Shown: in pieces, positions 44,841 to 54,880 of the stretch
Layout of the letters: each line of letters starts with the position of its first letter
How positions within the stretch are numbered: position 1 is the first letter of the stretch
From: Paludibacteraceae bacterium
GTDB taxonomy: Bacteria > Bacteroidota > Bacteroidia > Bacteroidales > Paludibacteraceae
NCBI GenBank assembly: GCA_017547145.1
Contig: JAFYQJ010000014.1
Location: 186,001-250,000 of the forward strand
DNA length: 64,000 nt
Direction of reading: 5' to 3'
The notes under the pieces: model-generated
The model's database searches: none
Told to the model about the DNA's origin: nothing
Seen by the model: only the letters and a program-made list of their open reading frames with translations
Made by a program: the position numbers and the translations under genes

Positions 44841-46475
44841 TTATTTACATGTACAACGAGGCGATAATTGCTTAAAAAAGTCGTTGCCTTTGTCATCTAC
44901 AAGAATAAATGCAGGGAAATCTTCTACTTCAATTTTCCAAATAGCCTCCATACCGAGTTCGGGATATTCTACACATTCTATACTTTTTATGTTGTTTTGA
45001 GCTAAAATAGCAGCAGGTCCACCTATTGAACCAAGGTAGAAACCTCCGTATTTCTTACAAGCATCTGTTACTTCTTGGCTACGATTTCCTTTTGCCAACA
45101 TAATCATCGATCCTCCATGACTTTGGAATAAGTCAACATAAGAGTCCATGCGACCAGCTGTTGTAGGCCCCATCGAACCACATGCCATTCCAGCAGGAGT
45201 TTTTGCAGGACCCGCATAGTAGATAGGGTGATTTTTGATATATTCAGGTAAATCTTCGCCATTGTCGAGTCTTTCTTTTAGTTTTGCATGTGCAATGTCA
45301 CGACCAACAATTATAGTTCCGTTAAGGCTTAAGCGTGTAGCAACTGGGTATTTAGTCAATTCTTTTAAAATATCACTCATAGGTTGGTTTAAGTCGATTT
45401 TCACCGCATCACCTTCGCCTGCTTCACGTAATTCAGCAGGAATTAATGACGATGGGTTGTCATCCATCTTTTCAATCCAAATACCATCTTTGTTGATTTT
45501 ACATTTGATGTTTCTATCAGCAGAACAACTAACACCGAGTCCGATAGGGCAACTTGCACCGTGGCGTGGTAAACGGATAATACGAACATCGTGTGCCATA
45601 TATTTACCACCAAATTGAGCTCCAAGACCTATTTTATAGGCTTCTTCTAGCACCTGTTTTTCTAGTTCAACATCACGAAATGCACGTCCGTGTTCGTTGC
45701 CTGATGTTGGTAATTCGTCGTAGTAATGTGTAGAAGCTAACTTAACGGTTAAAAGATTTTTTTCAGCAGACGTTCCTCCAATTACGAATGCAATGTGATA
45801 TGGAGGACATGCAGCTGTCCCTAACGATTTCATTTTTTCTACCAAGAAAGGAACTAGTGTTTTTGGGTTGAGTACTGCTTTTGTTTCTTGGTACAAATAA
45901 GTTTTATTAGCAGAGCCTCCTCCTTTGGTAACACATAGAAAACGATATTCCATTCCTTCTGTGGCTTCAATGTCTATTTGTGCAGGAAGGTTACACTTTG
46001 TATTAACTTCGTCGTACATGGTAAGTGGTACATTTTGCGAATAGCGAAGGTTTTCTTCAGTATATGTTTTGAAAACACCTAACGAAAGAGCCTCTTCGTC
46101 GCAATAACCTGTCCAAACATGTTGTCCTTTTTCGCCGTGTATAATGGCAGTACCGGTATCTTGACAAAGTGGAAGTTTCCCTTTTGCAGAAACTTCAGCG
46201 TTACGCAAAAATGTGAGTGCTACATATTTGTCGTTTTCGCTTGCTTCAGGGTCGCTAAGTATTTTAGCTACTTGCTCGTTGTGTTCTCTGCGAAGCAAAA
46301 ATGAAACATCACGAAATGCTGCATTTGCCATTTTTGTTAAACCCTCTTTTTCGATTTTTAAGATTGGGTTACCTTCAAAGTCTCCTACCGAAACGTGCTC
46401 TTTTGTAAGCAAATAGTATTCGGTTTTGTCCTCTCCAAGAGGGAACATTGGTTGATAGTGAAATTCTGTTGCCAT
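44841..46475 (-). CDS. fum: Class I fumarate hydratase
   Basis: Iron-sulfur, oxygen-sensitive fumarase that interconverts fumarate and malate. 544 residues, with the N-terminal alpha-helical catalytic part ([15 protein letters not shown] with a cluster cysteine, and [16 protein letters not shown]) and the C-terminal beta domain ([26 protein letters not shown]). Cytoplasmic. It fits an anaerobic reductive branch to succinate. It starts one base after the stop of the upstream M6 protease gene, so the pair is likely cotranscribed, an odd partnership. Confidence 0.95.
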   Translation of the reverse strand: MATEFHYQPMFPLGEDKTEYYLLTKEHVSVGDFEGNPILKIEKEGLTKMANAAFRDVSFLLRREHNEQVAKILSDPEASENDKYVALTFLRNAEVSAKGKLPLCQDTGTAIIHGEKGQHVWTGYCDEEALSLGVFKTYTEENLRYSQNVPLTMYDEVNTKCNLPAQIDIEATEGMEYRFLCVTKGGGSANKTYLYQETKAVLNPKTLVPFLVEKMKSLGTAACPPYHIAFVIGGTSAEKNLLTVKLASTHYYDELPTSGNEHGRAFRDVELEKQVLEEAYKIGLGAQFGGKYMAHDVRIIRLPRHGASCPIGLGVSCSADRNIKCKINKDGIWIEKMDDNPSSLIPAELREAGEGDAVKIDLNQPMSDILKELTKYPVATRLSLNGTIIVGRDIAHAKLKERLDNGEDLPEYIKNHPIYYAGPAKTPAGMACGSMGPTTAGRMDSYVDLFQSHGGSMIMLAKGNRSQEVTDACKKYGGFYLGSIGGPAAILAQNNIKSIECVEYPELGMEAIWKIEVEDFPAFILVDDKGNDFFKQLSPRCTCK

Positions 46476-46476
46476 G

Positions 46477-49017
46477 TTATTTTACAATTGCTTTTATAGT
46501 TTTATTTATGTTGTTATTTATAATTTGAACAATGTAAATACCTTTCTGCAAACGATATGTTTGTTCGTTTGTTTGTACATTTTGAGTGTAAATAATTTGT
46601 CCTGATAGGTTAAAAATTTTAATGAGAGAATTATTTGGAATATTTTTTATGTTAATGCTATTTTCTTTTGATACGATAGTTATTTCATCGTTATTTTCTA
46701 ACGTTTCAAGTTTTGTAGTATTTGAAACTTGTTTTTTGTACAATGTAACGGGTTTTTGTGCTGAATAAGTTGTTGATTTATAGTAACGGAATCGGTCCTG
46801 TCCGCTTTGTGTATTAAAGCGAAGGTGTGAACTGCTTGATACTATACTGACGCCATCACTCCCTAAAGAGATAGTATTTGTATATGCATTGCTTGTGCTT
46901 GATTTTAAGGAGTTCGCGTTGCTTGTATTACCAATATAATATCCACTTGCTGATTTTATAGTATAGCCATTATTTATTTTTTCTATAATAAATTGGTAAG
47001 CATTGTTAGGTGTAGCTTCGATAGTATTGTCGGTAATAGTTACCTCTTTAAAATTTGAGATTGCATCTAAAGTTGTTAAACTTCCATTAAAAATCAAGGA
47101 TTCTTCCTCGTAAACAATAAGGTATTCGCCACTCCAATCAGTAGGCTCTTGTGTTACTTTGGTGTAAACATCTTGAATAGGAGCATTAGGGTCTTTTTGA
47201 GCAATTGCAATAATTTCAAGATTCCCAGTTACGTTTGCAATCGTAAGTGTAGTTCCTGTATAAGTAAAATCTACTCCTGGTACAAGATCGTTACCTCCCA
47301 TGGTTATTAAGATGTCGTTTTGTGTAAGAGTATAGCCACTTTTTGGGGTAATTGTTGCGATGTAGGTAGCTCCTTCGGTAACACAATTTTCTCCATCTGT
47401 TATGTCGCAATCATCACCAGAAAAATATATAGTATATCCTTCACAATCTATACCTCCCATAAATTTAAAAGATATGACGCCATCTTTTTCAGTAATATTG
47501 GTTAAAGGATATTGAGCTATAGGAGTGTATGATGTGATATTTGCAGTACCAGGGAAAGGATCGCTAGCATCACCATAGGCTGATTTTTTCCCATTTGCTT
47601 CTACGATGTCATAATACATTGTGCTTCCGTTATTAGTTGTGTTTGAAGCCCAAGCAGAAGCATTGTATTGAACTTTTGTTACAAGCATTCCGTGTCCTGG
47701 TAAGTATGCATCCCAACCATTTTGTTGGCGATTTTCAAAATAATAGGCAACATTTGTTGATGTAGCTGATGGTAGAGTACCATTAGCAGTAACAACTCGT
47801 GCGGTATTTGTCGTTTGTAAGTCTTGTAATGAAACATTTTCAGCAGAATTCATTATGCTTGGTGTGAGCCAACCCATATAATAACGGTCGTATGCCGAGT
47901 AAACGGGTGGTGTGAGTCCATTGTTGTTGTATGAACCTTGATCCATAAGTGTCCATTCTCCTGGTGTCTTTTCATAATTTGTACCATAGTTGGTGTCGTA
48001 GTAGTCAGGTAAACCTAATACGTGGCTGAATTCGTGGCAAAATGTTGCAATCCCACTTAAATTTTTCCCAGTATAACCCCTTAATTCTGAACTACACGCG
48101 TATAGGTCGATAGTATAACCTCCGTAGGTGCGTTGTGCTTTGTTTACCCATGCACTTACGTAGTAACTATGTGGCCAAATTACATTTTCTGCCCATTCAG
48201 CAGAGTTGTGTCCTGCGTAGATAACGTAAATGTAGTCAACTTCTTTATCACCATTTAAATCGTAATCGGCAAAAGAAACACCATCTGCATAAGCCAATGA
48301 GCATGCTTCGTTAATCATATACCCTGCATTATAGACACCATATTCTCTATCATCTGGGTCGGTTATTATACCATTCCCTGTTGCATAATAATTTGCTGTT
48401 TTACTTACAGTGTAGGGTCCCACAACTTTGAACTCTGGTGAATATTTATTTCCAGATGAGGCCTCGAAATAATCACTTACAGAACCATAACCTCCGTTGG
48501 TGTTAAAGTTCTCTTGATTCATTAGATTGTTAAAATATTCTTGAGGATTGGCCTGTGTGAATTTTATATCGCTGAAATTGACTAAGATAACAAGTCCTTT
48601 AGGTACGATATTAACAGTACCGACCGTTTTTTTTGCACTTCGTTTAGTTTCTGCTATTTTTTTCCTTTGTCCATTAGCATAGCTGTGTATAACGTTTCTA
48701 TCTATGCTTGATAGTAAATTCTTTTCTTCAATAGTTCGCTTAGAAATGTTATTGGCTTTAATACCTAGGGACTTTATAGTTGCATTTTTTGTGTCGAATT
48801 CAGCGTACTCATAAAAATTTTCTGCATTTTTTTTCAATAAGTAACCATCTTCGGTTGTTGTGTAATGGAAGAATTCATCGCCATTTAATTGTATGGCTAG
48901 TTCTGTTCCATCTGGTTGTGAAATAGTAAAAACCCCTTTCTTTGCGGGTACAGCATTTACCATTAAACAAAGACTAGAAATAAGGCAAAAAGTAAAAATC
49001 TTTTTTAACATAATCAT
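46477..49017 (-). CDS. Secreted M6-family metalloprotease, T9SS cargo
   Basis: 846 residues. Signal peptide ~1-22, then a prodomain (~28-130) with [18 protein letters not shown] at 46-63. The M6 catalytic domain (~135-470) has the zinc motif H328-E329-FS-H332-VLG-LP-D338. A beta-repeat domain (INternalin-like, ~525-610), a further beta domain and a type IX sorting domain at the end (GKNLSG-type wording: [13 protein letters not shown] ... AIVK) follow. Immune-inhibitor-A-like proteases degrade host proteins (family knowledge). The ATG at 49017 overlaps the stop of the upstream prodomain-like gene by 4 bases; MLKKIF at 49011 is an alternative start. Confidence 0.92.
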   Translation of the reverse strand: MIMLKKIFTFCLISSLCLMVNAVPAKKGVFTISQPDGTELAIQLNGDEFFHYTTTEDGYLLKKNAENFYEYAEFDTKNATIKSLGIKANNISKRTIEEKNLLSSIDRNVIHSYANGQRKKIAETKRSAKKTVGTVNIVPKGLVILVNFSDIKFTQANPQEYFNNLMNQENFNTNGGYGSVSDYFEASSGNKYSPEFKVVGPYTVSKTANYYATGNGIITDPDDREYGVYNAGYMINEACSLAYADGVSFADYDLNGDKEVDYIYVIYAGHNSAEWAENVIWPHSYYVSAWVNKAQRTYGGYTIDLYACSSELRGYTGKNLSGIATFCHEFSHVLGLPDYYDTNYGTNYEKTPGEWTLMDQGSYNNNGLTPPVYSAYDRYYMGWLTPSIMNSAENVSLQDLQTTNTARVVTANGTLPSATSTNVAYYFENRQQNGWDAYLPGHGMLVTKVQYNASAWASNTTNNGSTMYYDIVEANGKKSAYGDASDPFPGTANITSYTPIAQYPLTNITEKDGVISFKFMGGIDCEGYTIYFSGDDCDITDGENCVTEGATYIATITPKSGYTLTQNDILITMGGNDLVPGVDFTYTGTTLTIANVTGNLEIIAIAQKDPNAPIQDVYTKVTQEPTDWSGEYLIVYEEESLIFNGSLTTLDAISNFKEVTITDNTIEATPNNAYQFIIEKINNGYTIKSASGYYIGNTSNANSLKSSTSNAYTNTISLGSDGVSIVSSSSHLRFNTQSGQDRFRYYKSTTYSAQKPVTLYKKQVSNTTKLETLENNDEITIVSKENSINIKNIPNNSLIKIFNLSGQIIYTQNVQTNEQTYRLQKGIYIVQIINNNINKTIKAIVK

Positions 49018-49382
49018 TTCCTTTTATAAATATAAAGATTTGGATTGTTTTGTATTCGTTTTAGGTATCTATTGTCAAATTTTGTTCGTAAACATATATT
49101 ACGAGCAATTCTGTTAGAAGCTTTTATTGTACCACAACAAGTTTGTTTTGCGTAGCAAATGTAACCTTTTTTATTCTTTTTTATTACAAAACCATCGGTT
49201 GTAGTTTGAAAATGTTTATACTCGTCGCCATGTAAAATAATGTATACTTTCTCACTATTCGGCTGGCAAAACTCAATTGAGTCACGTCGTGCAGGAATCT
49301 TTGTTGGCTTTGGCTTGTTTTGGGCAAACATAGCGAATGAAGCCATTATAAAAAAGGATAAAAAGAGTAGTCGTAGCTTCAT
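49014..49382 (-). CDS. Exported stand-alone M6 prodomain-like protein
   Basis: 122 residues. Signal peptide (~1-20, ending MFAQ). The mature protein carries GDEYKHFQTTTDGFVIKK (52-69), matching position for position the prodomain motif [18 protein letters not shown] of the protease encoded next, and then KGYICYAKQ against NFYEYAEFD. The remainder is basic with four cysteines. No catalytic domain. Overlap of 4 bases with the protease gene implies coupled translation. It could be an intramolecular-chaperone-like partner or inhibitor of the protease, or the leftover of a decayed protease gene; its full signal peptide and intact frame favour function (inference). Confidence 0.78.
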   Translation of the reverse strand: MKLRLLFLSFFIMASFAMFAQNKPKPTKIPARRDSIEFCQPNSEKVYIILHGDEYKHFQTTTDGFVIKKNKKGYICYAKQTCCGTIKASNRIARNICLRTKFDNRYLKRIQNNPNLYIYKRK

Positions 49383-49391
49383 TATACGTTT

Positions 49392-49757
49392 TTAAGGATT
49401 ATATTTACTTAAATCTTCTGGTGCTGCTATTTGTTTTAGTATATCGTTGAGTTCTTTCTTTATAAATTCTAATTTCTCAAGTAGGAGTTCTTTGGTTTTG
49501 TCGCTATCGTTAGCATGTTTGTTTTTTAGTCTTTTTTTTGCACCTGCTATGGTTAATTTCTGTTCTCGTAAAAGAAATTTTATATGTTTTAGTAATTCGA
49601 TATTTTCTTTTGTGAAGAATCGTGTCCCTCCAGGAGTTTTTCGAGGTTTTAGTTCGTGAAACTCTTTCTCCCAATATCGTATGGTAGGTTCAGATTCTCC
49701 TATTTCAAGAGCAACCTCTTTAATTGAAAAAAATATTTTTTCAGACTTATTCATCAT
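49392..49757 (-). CDS. MerR-family transcriptional regulator
   Basis: 121 residues. N-terminal winged HTH of the MerR type: YFSIKEVALEIGESEPTIRYWEKEF-like (read as FSIKEVALEIGES and TIRYWEKEF), then PRKTPGGTRFFTKENIELLKHIKFLL, then a coiled-coil dimerisation helix. No effector domain, so a stand-alone DNA-binding regulator. Conserved near lytic transglycosylase and ParAB in Bacteroidota as I recall, but not checked. Stop and start overlap the upstream gene by 4 bases. Confidence 0.9.
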   Translation of the reverse strand: MMNKSEKIFFSIKEVALEIGESEPTIRYWEKEFHELKPRKTPGGTRFFTKENIELLKHIKFLLREQKLTIAGAKKRLKNKHANDSDKTKELLLEKLEFIKKELNDILKQIAAPEDLSKYNP

Positions 49758-50995
49758 CTACAAATACGTAATTTTTGCCCAATCCTTATCGTTGAACTAC
49801 TTAATTGATTCCATTTTTTCAGTTGAGAGACAGATACGCGATATTTTTTTGCAATTCCGCTAAGTGTATCTCCAGAACGTACTTTATGTACGGTGGCAGT
49901 GCTAAGATCTGCTTGTGCAATTTTAGCTACAGCTTGTTGTGAAATGAGTTCTTCCGCTTTAAAGGCAAGAATCTCTTCTTTTTTTTCAAAATAAGAATTG
50001 ATTTGTTTTAATGGTAATACCACAGCGTATGATTTTTTTTCATTTGCAGGAATTAAATCATGTTTATATTGTGGATTCAAAGAACGTAATTCTTCTAGGG
50101 GTATTTGCAACACTTCCGAAATTTGTTTAAGATGCATACGTTGGTCTAGCATAATAGTGTCGGTAACTGTTTGAATTGTTGGATTCATAGGACACATATT
50201 GTGATCTTCGTAGTAATTCATAATGTAATTTGCAGCTATAAAAATAGGTACATAACTACGAGTCTCACGTGGTAGATATGGATAGATATCCCAATAGTTA
50301 CGTTTGCCTGCAGCACGTTTTATGGCTTTATTTACATTGCCAGGACCGCAGTTGTACGCAGCAATAACTAAATGCCAATCTTTATAGATTTCGTATAAAT
50401 CTTTTAAATAGCGAACAGCTGCTTGAGTCGATTTTATAGGGTCGCAACGTTCGTCAACCAAACTATTGATTTCAAGACCATAAAATCTGCCTGTACCAAT
50501 CATAAATTGCCAAAGTCCACGAGCTCCTACGCGAGAAAGAGCCCTCGGATTTAGTGCCGATTCTATTACGGGTAAATATTTTAGTTCGAGAGGTATGTTG
50601 TTTGCTTCTAAAGCTTGTTCAAAAATGGGGAAATAATATTGTTCGCCAATTCCTAACATAAATGCTACTTGTTTTGGTTTGTTAGCATAAAAGTCAATAA
50701 AGTTCTTAACTACATTATTGAAAGGCATTTCCATGATATAAGGCAGTCGTTGTAGACGATTTATATATGTGCTATCGGAACAAGTTACCAATGAGAATTC
50801 TTTATTGCAATCTCCTAAAACAGAGTTTTGTAAATACCAATCGTTCAAAAGTGAATCTAAAGAATTTGATACTTCGGTGGGGATAACTTCTGTGGAATCG
50901 TTTGCTATATTAAAATGTAGTTTTTCTTCTGTCGCATATGTCTTTATCCAACAAAGTAAGAAAAGTAGAGTGGCAAATAATTTTAAGTTTTTCAT
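49754..50995 (-). CDS. Membrane-bound lytic murein transglycosylase with LysM (MltD-like)
   Basis: Cleaves peptidoglycan glycan strands to 1,6-anhydro products. 413 residues with a signal peptide (~1-21). The SLT catalytic domain (~100-260) has the catalytic Glu in VIESALNPRALSRVGARGLWQF (read as VIESALNPRA and RVGARGLWQF). A degenerate LysM-like part (~270-330) and a clear C-terminal LysM (~368-412; VRSGDTLSGIAKKY) follow. Periplasmic. Overlaps the MerR gene by 4 bases; the DUF5683 gene lies 2 bases upstream. Confidence 0.92.
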   Translation of the reverse strand: MKNLKLFATLLFLLCWIKTYATEEKLHFNIANDSTEVIPTEVSNSLDSLLNDWYLQNSVLGDCNKEFSLVTCSDSTYINRLQRLPYIMEMPFNNVVKNFIDFYANKPKQVAFMLGIGEQYYFPIFEQALEANNIPLELKYLPVIESALNPRALSRVGARGLWQFMIGTGRFYGLEINSLVDERCDPIKSTQAAVRYLKDLYEIYKDWHLVIAAYNCGPGNVNKAIKRAAGKRNYWDIYPYLPRETRSYVPIFIAANYIMNYYEDHNMCPMNPTIQTVTDTIMLDQRMHLKQISEVLQIPLEELRSLNPQYKHDLIPANEKKSYAVVLPLKQINSYFEKKEEILAFKAEELISQQAVAKIAQADLSTATVHKVRSGDTLSGIAKKYRVSVSQLKKWNQLSSSTIRIGQKLRICR

Positions 50996-50997
50996 GT

Positions 50998-51717
50998 TTA
51001 AAAATTAACTTTAAAACGCATTCCTACTGCAGCAGAAGCAAGGGTTGCGTTTTGTGGATTTTCTATAAAAGTAGGTTGTATTTTCATTGAGACATCTTCG
51101 CTGATGTCAAAGTCGTGGAGTTGTGCATCTACAAAAGCGTCTACAATTGAGAGTGCATAAACCCCCACAGTAATAATGATACTTAAATCTCTATATTTTC
51201 TATAATAATTTTGTTTTTGGTTGAGGTACGTTTTTGCGTATGAAGAATTTGAATCAACGCCGTAAGGTAATATTTTTAAATAGCTTTGGGTGTTTGGGTC
51301 GGCATCCATTATGTCTTTGTATGCAGATAGATAGTCTTTGTAATATTTGTTGTTCCATTGGATTGCGTAAAAACATCCTGCAAATCCTCCATAAATTATG
51401 GGTAATTTCCAATAACTACGATTGTAGATTTGCCCCAATCCTGGAAAAACTAATCCTAGCCAAACGCTTCTTGTTGGATTAGGATGAAAATTAGATTTTG
51501 TAAATTTTGAGGTTGTTTTAGCGTATTCTTGCTTTGTTTGAATGGTAGGTAATGTGTCTGTTAAGACAAAGCCTGAATCCATTTGTGTTGTATAAATCGG
51601 TTTAACTAAATCACGATTTTGAAATGAAGATATAGTGTCTATTTCCCTTTCTTGTGCGTTTAATTTGAAAAGTAAAGAAAACGCTAAAAAAAATATAGCA
51701 AAAGACACTTGTCTCAT
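50998..51717 (-). CDS. DUF5683-domain exported protein
   Basis: 239 residues. Signal peptide (~1-21, ending LNAQ), a low-complexity region, then a small membrane-associated domain with RSVWLGLVFPGLGQIYNRSYWKLPI (read as LGLVFPGLGQIYN) and paired hydrophobic helices, wording of DUF5683. Function unknown. It sits between the transglycosylase and parB in a five-gene run, typical for Bacteroidota. Confidence 0.88.
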   Translation of the reverse strand: MRQVSFAIFFLAFSLLFKLNAQEREIDTISSFQNRDLVKPIYTTQMDSGFVLTDTLPTIQTKQEYAKTTSKFTKSNFHPNPTRSVWLGLVFPGLGQIYNRSYWKLPIIYGGFAGCFYAIQWNNKYYKDYLSAYKDIMDADPNTQSYLKILPYGVDSNSSYAKTYLNQKQNYYRKYRDLSIIITVGVYALSIVDAFVDAQLHDFDISEDVSMKIQPTFIENPQNATLASAAVGMRFKVNF

Positions 51718-51723
51718 AAATAA

Positions 51724-52587
51724 TCAAAGAGTTGATTTTTTTAAAATATCTAACAGAGAATTTAATTCTTGCTCGTCAGAAAATGTAATGCTGAGTTTAC
51801 CATTCCCTTTTTCTCCACAATACAACTGAACGCGATTACCCCAAATTTCTTTAATAATGTTTTCGTATTTTTTTTGTTGTTCGGAAATAACTTTCGCTGG
51901 TTTTTGTGAGTTTTCGTTTGTTAAATTTCTAATTTGTTTTTCTGTTTCTCGTACAGAAAATTGATTTTTTATAATGGCTTCGTAAATAGCAATTTGTTTT
52001 TTTGCATCGTTAAGAGATGCTAAAGCTTTTGCATGACCTGCTTCTATCTTTTTTTCTTGTAATCCTAATTGAATTTCAGCGGGCAATTTTAAAAGTCTTA
52101 AATAGTTAGCAATAGTAGCACGTTTTTTGCCAACTCGTTCGCTTAAAGCTTCTTGTGTGAATTTGTAATCATCAATTAAGCGTTGGTACGAAAGAGCTAT
52201 TTCTATCGCGTTTAAATCTTCGCGTTGGATGTTTTCTACCAATGCCATTTCAAGCACTTGTTCATCTTTAGCAGTTTTTATGTAAGCGGGCATTTTTTTT
52301 ATACCTGCCAATTTTGAAGCTCTATAACGTCTTTCGCCTGCTATGATTTGATAAGTCCCATCGTTATTCTTTTTTAAAGTAATTGGTGTAATAATTCCAA
52401 TTTCTTTAATAGAAGATGCTAATTCCTCAAGTGCTTCTTCATTGAAGTTTGTACGAGGTTGCGATGGGTTAGGTTGAATTAATTCAATATCTATTTCGTT
52501 GATAGACGACGAGCCACTTACTATTGGTGTAGTATTCGTGTTTAATAGAATGTCAAGTCCACGTCCTAAAGCTTCTTTTTTTGCCAT
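51724..52587 (-). CDS. parB: Chromosome partitioning protein ParB
   Basis: CTP-dependent DNA clamp that binds parS and helps origin segregation. 287 residues, with GRGLDILL at the N-terminus, the ParB/Srx CTPase boxes QPRTNF and GERRYRASKLAG, an HTH (TQEALSERVGKKRATIANYLRLLKLP, read as EALSERVGKKRATI) and a C-terminal dimerisation part. One base separates it from parA. No parS site could be confirmed by eye in this window. Confidence 0.95.
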   Translation of the reverse strand: MAKKEALGRGLDILLNTNTTPIVSGSSSINEIDIELIQPNPSQPRTNFNEEALEELASSIKEIGIITPITLKKNNDGTYQIIAGERRYRASKLAGIKKMPAYIKTAKDEQVLEMALVENIQREDLNAIEIALSYQRLIDDYKFTQEALSERVGKKRATIANYLRLLKLPAEIQLGLQEKKIEAGHAKALASLNDAKKQIAIYEAIIKNQFSVRETEKQIRNLTNENSQKPAKVISEQQKKYENIIKEIWGNRVQLYCGEKGNGKLSITFSDEQELNSLLDILKKSTL

Positions 52588-52588
52588 T

Positions 52589-53356
52589 TTAGTTTTGTTT
52601 TTGAATAAGTTCTTTTGCTAATTGAAGATAATTTTGTGCTCCTTTAGAAGTAGGTTCGTATTCTAATGTTGGTTTTCCGTAACCAGTAGCCTCACTTAAT
52701 TTTACATTTCTATAAATAGTTGTTTTAAACAACATACTTTCAAAGTGTTTCCTTACTTCATTAGCAACACTATTAGCATATCTTAAACGATTGTCGAACA
52801 TTGTTAACAAAAATCCTTCTATTGTTAAATCTGGATTTAGATTGTTTTTTATCAATTTAATTGTGTTCAATAGTTTGCTTAATCCATCTAATGCAAAATA
52901 TTCGCATTGTACGGGAATAATAACTGAATCTGCAGCTGTTAATGCGTTTACTGTAATAATTCCTAGCGAAGGAGAGCAGTCTATGATGATGTAATCGTAC
53001 GCTTCTTTTAAAGGTGATAGTATGTTCCTAAGAATCGTATCTCGGTTGTCTAAATTGGCCAACTCAATTTCAGCTCCAACTAAATCGATGTGTGAAGGAA
53101 GTAACGATAAATTCTTGGTTTCAGTAGCTACGATGGATTGTTCGGATGTCGATTCTCCTATGAGACATTCGTAAATAGTATGTTCCATTTCTTTAACGTC
53201 TATGTTTAACCCCGTAGAGGCATTTGCTTGTGGGTCAGCATCAACGAGTAAAACTTTTTTCCCTAAATGAGCTAATGAAGCTGAAAGGTTAATTGCTGTG
53301 GTTGTTTTTCCAACTCCTCCTTTTTGGTTAGCTATTGCTATTATTTTTTTCATCAC
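52589..53356 (-). CDS. parA: Chromosome partitioning ATPase ParA (Soj)
   Basis: Walker-type ATPase that moves ParB-parS. 255 residues, deviant Walker A KGGVGKTTT at ~11-19, switch DADPQANASTG, Walker B IIIDCSPSLG. Short N-terminus, so chromosomal Soj type without autoregulatory HTH. First gene of the run parA-parB-DUF5683-transglycosylase-merR, with a near-consensus -7 element TTATTTTG on the minus strand at 53378-53385. Confidence 0.96.
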   Translation of the reverse strand: MMKKIIAIANQKGGVGKTTTAINLSASLAHLGKKVLLVDADPQANASTGLNIDVKEMEHTIYECLIGESTSEQSIVATETKNLSLLPSHIDLVGAEIELANLDNRDTILRNILSPLKEAYDYIIIDCSPSLGIITVNALTAADSVIIPVQCEYFALDGLSKLLNTIKLIKNNLNPDLTIEGFLLTMFDNRLRYANSVANEVRKHFESMLFKTTIYRNVKLSEATGYGKPTLEYEPTSKGAQNYLQLAKELIQKQN

Positions 53357-53440
53357 TTATTTTGTTTGAATAAATAGCAAAATAAGTATTTTTTTTTGAA
53401 AATAGCAAGTTAAAAACGCTAAAAAAAGAACCTGAAAACG

Positions 53441-54634
53441 CTAGTTTCTAACAATCAGTTTTTTACTGAACAATCCGATTTTTACTATATATATTCCTGT
53501 TTTTGAAATAGGTATTTGTATAGAATTTGTGGCACATGCTTGCGAATAAACGCATTCTCCCAAAACGTTATAAATGTTGATATATTGATCTTTTGCATTG
53601 GAGATGACGATATTTTCTCTTGTAGAAAAAGCGTTTAAGTTGTCGGTGTTAGTTTTTTCGAGCGATAATGTTTGTTCTATAATTTCTGTTGCGTAGTATG
53701 CCACGTAACCGTTTGTAGTAGAACCTATTTCGATATTTAAATCGCTAGCATTAGTTATTTTCTTTAAAGAAGTGCATTCCCAAAAAGCTTTGTCTTCTAT
53801 CAGATTTAATGTGCTTGGTAAGTAAATTGAAGATAGTGAATAGCAATAAGAAAAGGCATAGGGTTTAATAGTTTCCAATCCCTCGTTTAGTTTGACTTTC
53901 GAAAGGTAGGAGTTACTCGAAAATGCAGAAGCTTCAATAGTTTTTACAGAAGACGGAATTTCAATTTCTCGGAGTGATGAGCATTGACTAAAGGCTTCTT
54001 TTCCTATATTTGTTACGTTGTTCCCTATTGTTACATTTTGTAGTTGGGTGCAGTTGTTAAATGCTCCATCTTTGATAAGAGAAACGCTTGTAGGAATAGT
54101 TACTCCTGATATTTTTGTATACTGAAATGCACTACTTGGAATAGTTGTAATACCATTGTAGATTTCTATGTTTCCTTTTATTGCCCGGGGTACGAAAAAT
54201 AGTTCTAAAGATGGAGATTTTCTATACATCACTCCTGAATGCGTAAAGAATATAGGATTGTTTTGGTCTATAATGATTGTGTGTAGCGAATTGCAATAAG
54301 TGAAAACATAATTACCGAACGATGTAACTGTTGCAGGTATTGTGAGGGTTTCAAGAAGTTTGCTGCCTATTAGAGCTTCGTCATCAAATCCTACAACTGT
54401 ATATTCTTTACCCTCGAAAGTTACGTGGCTAGGTATTACTAAATTTCCTGTATATTGTTCTTCGCCTGTATAGTCGTACATCCAATCATCTTCTGCACCT
54501 TTGTAAGTTACTTTTGCTGTTGAGTTGCTTTTGTCAAAATTATAGTAAATACCATCTACGGCAGTGTCCGATGCTAAAATTTTAGTTGTGAACAAAATAA
54601 ATAAAAGAAATGTGATTGTTTTTTTGCTTTTCAT
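53441..54634 (-). CDS. Secreted BspA-type leucine-rich repeat protein with T9SS sorting domain
   Basis: 397 residues. Signal peptide (~1-21, ILASDTA). An N-terminal beta part, then about eight BspA/LRR_5 repeats (~85-310; LETLTIPATVTSFGNYVF-type units), a short linker and a type IX sorting domain (~345-397; YINIYNVLGECVYS ... KKLIVRN). Surface-exposed and probably adhesive (family knowledge). Monocistronic, with a TATCTTTG box on the minus strand at 54653-54660. Unlike the small LRR gene at 2630 it has both signal peptide and sorting domain. Confidence 0.9.
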   Translation of the reverse strand: MKSKKTITFLLFILFTTKILASDTAVDGIYYNFDKSNSTAKVTYKGAEDDWMYDYTGEEQYTGNLVIPSHVTFEGKEYTVVGFDDEALIGSKLLETLTIPATVTSFGNYVFTYCNSLHTIIIDQNNPIFFTHSGVMYRKSPSLELFFVPRAIKGNIEIYNGITTIPSSAFQYTKISGVTIPTSVSLIKDGAFNNCTQLQNVTIGNNVTNIGKEAFSQCSSLREIEIPSSVKTIEASAFSSNSYLSKVKLNEGLETIKPYAFSYCYSLSSIYLPSTLNLIEDKAFWECTSLKKITNASDLNIEIGSTTNGYVAYYATEIIEQTLSLEKTNTDNLNAFSTRENIVISNAKDQYINIYNVLGECVYSQACATNSIQIPISKTGIYIVKIGLFSKKLIVRN

Positions 54635-54652
54635 TTTCTAAATATTTTGGGA

Positions 54653-54660
54653 CAAAGATA
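54653..54660 (-). promoter_or_regulatory. -7 box of the LRR/T9SS gene
   Basis: TATCTTTG on the minus strand, 19 bases before the start codon at 54634. Confidence 0.55.
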
Positions 54661-54681
54661 GTAAATGTAGAAAAAATAGAA

Positions 54682-54699
54682 AACCCACCGAAGTGGGTT
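54682..54699 (-). terminator. Terminator downstream of the glycosyltransferase operon
   Basis: On the minus strand AACCCAC-TTCG-GTGGGTT forms a compact hairpin, followed by TTTCTATTTTTT. It lies ~170 bases past the glycosyltransferase stop codon. Confidence 0.75.
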
Positions 54700-54766
54700 G
54701 TCAATTTTCTAATGATAATGTCTGAAGGTACTACCCAACCGATGATTGATATTCAGATGTATAATT

Positions 54767-54880
54767 TTAATTTCTATCACGGAAGAAGTTTGCCCAAAAA
54801 GGATTTTCTTTGTCAAAAATAGCTTTCTCTTCTGACGACAATTTCTCTGAATAATCAGTGAAAAGGTTATAGATTTTTTT
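54767..54880 (-). pseudogene. Protein-like open frame without a start, downstream of the glycosyltransferase
   Basis: On the minus strand a 37-codon frame reads KIYNLFTDYSEKLSSEEKAI and continues FDKENPFWANFFRDRN to a stop at 54767. It lacks an ATG and opens just after a TAG. It is offset by one base from the glycosyltransferase frame, across an A7 run at its end. It looks like real protein sequence: either an out-of-frame extension or the remnant of a lost small gene. It could also be chance. Confidence 0.3.
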
